NCBI GenBank assembly: GCA_012861695.1
Contig: JAAOOA010000127.1
Coordinates: forward strand, 28,378,002 to 28,442,001
Length of the DNA: 64,000 nt
Origin: Trematomus loennbergii
Lineage: Eukaryota > Chordata > Actinopteri > Perciformes > Nototheniidae
Direction of reading: 5' to 3'
A model generated the notes under the pieces. It was not told the DNA's origin, ran no database searches, and saw nothing but the letters and a program-made list of their open reading frames with translations. Positions 57,598 to 64,000 of this stretch are shown in pieces (within the stretch, counting starts at the first letter, position 1; each line of letters starts with the position of its first letter). A program made the translations under genes and the position numbers.

Positions 57598-60240
57598 GCC
57601 TTTGCAGACCATTGACATGCACACAAACCTATAACACACTACAGGAAAGGGAAAACCTCACAACATGACTGATGTAAACAAGAATGACAAACAGAGACGT
57701 TCTTAAAATCTTTTTTACTGGAAATATAGTTGATTGAACAAATACATTTATACATTTCTTTGGACATCAGTGTCCCTTTTTTCCTATGAGTAAGAACAGC
57801 TTTGTTCTTCATTTACTTTAAAAAAATTCTCACAGTTCACATATCAAGGCGTCTCTCCACCGTACCTTCATTTTACAAAAACTCTCATACAGTATGAAAC
57901 ACGCTTCCCTCAACCACAGAAAATAAAGTGATGTCAGAAAAAGATTCCAGTTTCCGAGGGAAGGTTCGATCAAACTTGGGAAAAACATAATTGCTAAATG
58001 TTTGCATTTGTACAGCTCTGAAAAAATATACTTTCAAATAGAAAATGTATATTTTTTTGTGTCTCTTCTGTAGAACTCATCAAGTAACAAAGGCTTTGTT
58101 AATAAAAGTCACAATTTAACATCTACATTTGAGTTTATGGAGAATTAAAAATAATCATTTGTTTCCTTGTACCTCAGGTGTCTTTAAAGTGCATACAGAT
58201 TTCTGAGTTATTACTCGTTATACAACTGTTTCCTCTTCATGCGTCTATAAAACAACTGCAGGATTAGAGTGAGAGCAAAGACAGAAGCAAATATTGAGAA
58301 TACTTGAACGCACACAGAAGAAGCCGCTGTAGAAGTCTTACATCCTTAAGTCCTGTTGCATAAACTCATCTTTATTTCTTGCATATATATATAATTTGAC
58401 TTCTGTCCATCAGTTTGTACAATTTATTTAGCTAAATCAAAAAGGACAGGCTTACCCTCTGTTGGCTTTTGTTTTCATCATAAACAAGTGCTTTTTTTAA
58501 AGCATTATGGCACCCTATTTACCTTTAAAGTAGAACAAAATTGCTTAATAAAGGACACATGCTCACAAACAGAGCCTATGTTTTCCCCTGGTGTTAAAAG
58601 ATCATCAATGAGACTTTTTGGTGGATTTGAATGCATTATGTTAAGGCTAACCTTTAAAGGCCCTGACACACCAAACTGACACCAAGAACACGTCCCGACG
58701 GACACGACTGTTGTGTCGCCTCACGTCTCCTGCGTCTTGGCCAACAGTCGCACTGGAACACACCGCAAAGACTTCAGCCGACGGCCAAGAAGCACGTACG
58801 CACTGCGCATGCGTGAGTGGCAATAACTCTCCTTACCAGCAGGCGGCGGTAGTGTTATTCGTCATTCAAAAGAGGCAACCAGAAGACTGACTGGGTGATA
58901 TATACAAACAACAAATAGCGTGTGCGTTGGTCTTCGGTTTCTTCATTCCAGATCGCTATGATGAAAATAAACTCTTGCGTCCAGCTGAGATGAAAATGAA
59001 AAACAATAGCCGTCTGTGTGTGCCTTCTTAATCGTTTGTTTGGGTCCCTCACTTCCGTTTCACTTCTCATGCACTGAACAGCCAATCAGAGTGATTTATT
59101 TGACCGACAGCCAATCTGAGTAGGGCGACACGACGCTCATCGACGGCCTGACATCTATCGAATCGGCCTTTAGACCGAACAGGCAGGTCAAAACCTTGTA
59201 TTATTAATAAATCATTCCTCCTAGCAACCAGCTGATCGATTCGTGCGTATTATTAGTTATGTAAGATTATAATGAGTTACTAACACTGTTCTTGAGAGCT
59301 CACTCACCACACGGAGCCATTTGGGGTTCAGTTTGTTACAAAGGACGCTTCAACATGTTTTCAAGGTCAGACTTCTACAGCGGCTCTTACCGTGTGTTCA
59401 CTCCAAACTAAAAACAAATCTAAAGAGACCGAAGGCTCCGGGGGAAAGGAGCTGGTTGTTCTGAACAAAAGTCCCTTCATTGAAACAAATCAAACGCTTT
59501 TTTTAAACATTTCATGCTTTTTTAAAGCAAATACAGCTTTATGGCCTCAGACGGGCAAACCTTTTGATGATTATCTGAACAAACTGTGTGCAGCCCAACG
59601 GGAAGCAGCAGAGTGAAACGTTGAAAGGCACTTCAAATCAACAAGTGAGAGTCCAGTTGTTCACACAGACCCAGAGACTTTGAGATGCTATCATTCATTT
59701 CAGAAGTCCTTCTCTGTTCCTGTGAGTCAGAGCCTCCGTCAGAGCCTCCATCAGAGCCTCCGTCAGAGCGCACCCTGCAGCACATTCACTCACATTTGAT
59801 GACAAATTTACAACAAAAGCTGACATTGTTTGCATCTGCCTCACATTGCAATTCCAATTCACATACATTAAGGCTCTACTGCTTCAAACGTGCAGACATG
59901 TTTTATTGCATTGAACAACATGTGGTGTTGCTCTCCACTGTACACACCTGATTTAAATTAATGTACAAATGCGGGTTTTAATGATTCAGATGCTGTTAGA
60001 TTGGGAAAATTGTGTCATTATGGCTGAATAAAAAGTCTTCTATTGGCCGCTCAGTATGACATCAGGACATTCAAAGTGTTACAGACGCATAACTCTTAAT
60101 TGTGTGTGTGCAAAACACAATGGTAAATTAATATTTTTGTCCGTTTGAGTCATTCATGATATCTTGCAGAGCTCTACTTTTAAATAAAAGTACATTTCAG
60201 GGACAGTTCTAGTTTCCGAGCTGCTGTTTGACGGCTACTT
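57598..60240. other. Intergenic or cftr 3'UTR space
   Basis: No coding gene was recognised. Bases 58655-59170 resemble a fish DNA transposon fragment (AAAGGCCCTGACACACCAAA at the left; no matching right terminus). A 12-bp repeat (TCAGAGCCTCCG) occurs four times at 59727-59770. TTTATT at 59902-59907 is an AATAAA on the minus strand and a possible cftr polyadenylation signal; nothing confirms it. Confidence 0.45.
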
Positions 60241-60244
60241 TTGG

Positions 60245-60900
60245 ACAGAGGTGGGAAGTAGTGGAGTACAAATACTTCGTTACTGTACTTACATGTTTCT
60301 GGTATCAGTACTTTACTCCACTACTTATTCTTCTGACGACTTTTTACTTTGACTTCTTATTTTGAACACAAATACCTGTACTTTCTACTTCTTACATTTT
60401 GAACACAAATACCTGTACTTTCTACTTCTTACATTTTGAACTCAAATACCTGTACTTTCTACTTCTTACATTTTGAACACAAATACCTGTACTTTCTACT
60501 TCTTACATTTCCAAACAGGCTGGTTCCTTTAGTTTGAATGTGTGTTTGGTGGCGTGATCATTATTATTTAGAGTCATTGCGTGCCTATTGATTTGAACAC
60601 GATCCGTGTATCCATCATTTCCTGGTCTTCTCTAAAGAAGAGGGACCAATGAAAACGTTGTCATGTTGCCGTTGTTCAGCATGGAAACATTCATTAGCTA
60701 ACAATGACATTATTGTTCTATTAATATAAAGGGAGGTCAGGTACTCTTTAAAACAGCTGGTAGTTATGGGTACTTTTACTTAAGTAAATTTCAAAGCCCT
60801 TTCAAGTTTAGTCAGAACTTCTACTTTTACCAGAGTATTTTTAAACACGAGTATCTGTACTTCTACTTTAGTAAAGCATGTGTGTACTTTGCCTTCTCTG
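60245..60900. repeat. Dispersed repeat with 37-bp internal tandem units
   Basis: GGTGGGAAGTAGTGGAGTAC followed by AAATACTTCGTTACTGTACT is a widespread fish repeat as I recall. Inside it, a 37-bp unit (CTACTTCTTACATTTTGAAC, ACAAATACCTGTACTTT) is repeated four times at 60360-60510. Confidence 0.7.
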
Positions 60901-60990
60901 TTGACGAGTAATTTTGTGGGAATTATGTCTAAAATAGGTTTTCTTTTTAATAAAACACTGGACGAAGCCCTATTTGTTAGAGGCGGGTGT

Positions 60991-62012
60991 CCAGAGGCCT
61001 GTACGACGAAGCCGGATTTTCGCTTAGCCGGCTAACTTCAGGGAAAACTCGGGTTTCCGGTCCTACGACGCTGGTTCTCTTTTTAGCGGGCTAGATCTCC
61101 ATGGTAACTTATGCTGAGCGGCTAACCTCCTCCGGAGCAGGTTAGGTTGCAGGCTAAGAGATCAACTCAGTGAAAGCACCGCCTGCTGACCAATCAGAGC
61201 TCAGTGTGCAGAGTTTAAAGCGATCAAGTCATATTACAGGATAGAGGCAAAAATCAACTGACTGTGTGAACGTGAACATTAATAGAATATCACCTCGCAT
61301 CTTCAGAGCAATCTGACTATTATAACATTAGCGTTAAGAAAGCTTACTTAAATATCTGCCACAACATAATAACCGGATCAGAGTAACATTAAGTACAGTC
61401 CGCGGCACTGTGAGTGCAGACGTAGATGTGTCCCATTATCATTCATATCACATCATAATGTATCATATATTTCCTTATTGAGTCAGCTTCTTGAGCCGTA
61501 TCTGGCCGTGCAACACTCACAGTGTCACATACTGGATGCAGAAGTATTATTTTAAGCAACACATTAAGTTGACGAAACACTCGAGTCAAATGTAATTAAA
61601 GTCAGATCGTCGTGTAGACGGGCAGTGATTTCATAAACCTGTTAATGACGCAATTCACACTGTACACCTTGCAGGTGCAGCTATGTGGCTTTTATCCTGG
61701 ATAAAGTGTTTAAGTCATGGATGTTTAAAGCTTAACGTCTTCATATTTGACTAATATTATAGTTGACTTTTCATTCAGGAAGTATGACGCAGCGCTGTCA
61801 GTACACTTGTCCATGTTTGTGATTGGTCAAATGTTGCTAGCCCCGCCCCTTTCATGTGAACGCGCACTCAGCCGGAGAGAGAAACCCTGGCTTGAGTTAC
61901 CGAGTTGATAGTTAGCAGTTTAGCGAGTGCGCGTTTGTTTTGGATTAGGTAAGCCAGCTAACTCAAACCTATCCAGGGTCTGTTGAACTGGATTCGTAGT
62001 ACAGGCCTCTGG
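60991..62012. mobile_element. Terminal-inverted-repeat element next to the cftr stop
   Basis: Starts CCAGAGGCCTGTACGACGAA and ends with the complement of CCAGAGGCCTGTACTACGAA. The subterminal regions also pair in part (GCCGGCTAACTTCAGG; AGCCAGCTAACTC). About 1 kb, no transposase. It lies 59 bases beyond the cftr stop on the cftr 3' side, so it is likely part of the cftr 3'UTR. Confidence 0.85.
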
Positions 62013-62071
62013 AGTGTGTGTGTGTGTGTGTGTTAGAGGCGTGTGTCCTGGAGTGTGTGTGTGAGATCCTG

Positions 62072-64000
<1,929 letters not shown>

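Noticed and set aside
59392..59616. Small gene of 74 codons between cttnbp2 and cftr
   Set aside because: No recognisable motif, no splice or promoter context; likely chance open frame.

Overview
This window is vertebrate, and almost certainly teleost fish, nuclear DNA. It holds two neighbouring genes in tail-to-tail orientation. The plus strand (7734 to 54612) carries cttnbp2 (cortactin-binding protein 2) from inside its N-terminal coiled coil to the stop codon. I resolve 20 coding exons, which correspond in order and phase to exons 4-23 of the 23-exon human gene as I remember it. The minus strand (63362 to 62072) carries the last two coding exons of cftr, ending in the C-terminal PDZ ligand DTRL. 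The CFTR-CTTNBP2 pair is a conserved vertebrate neighbourhood. The fish assignment rests on introns far shorter than in mammals, dense CA/GT microsatellites, a V-SINE-like element, a DIRS-type tyrosine-recombinase retroelement and many short non-autonomous DNA transposons of fish type.

Layout. 1-7733: upstream cttnbp2 intron with a 41-bp tandem repeat, a 57-bp minisatellite interrupted by a Harbinger-like insertion, and a segmental tandem duplication. 7734-9154: large coiled-coil and proline-rich exon. 14042-31000: ankyrin exons. The introns between them contain a nested piggyBac-like/DIRS-like composite (17848-24363) and an intron duplication flanking two ankyrin exons. 32302-46186: exons for a degenerate NAV-like AAA+ domain. 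47715-54612: C-terminal exons. The later introns hold two long minisatellites (57-bp and 37-bp units) carried by dispersed elements, a THAP-containing fold-back element, a SINE and very long CA tracts. 54613-62071: intergenic and 3'UTR space with another 57-bp array in opposite orientation and a terminal-inverted-repeat element just after the cftr stop. 62072-64000: end of cftr.

The protein encoded by cttnbp2 is a neuronal dendritic-spine scaffold (coiled coil, proline-rich cortactin-binding segment, ankyrin repeats, AAA+-like C-terminal half). cftr encodes the epithelial chloride channel; only the end of its second nucleotide-binding domain and its C-terminal tail are here. Nearly all long open frames outside these exons are translations of tandem repeats and are not genes. 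The cttnbp2 reading frame is broken at about eight places, almost all of them a missing single base in a G or C run while every splice site is intact. This looks more like consensus sequencing error than gene decay.
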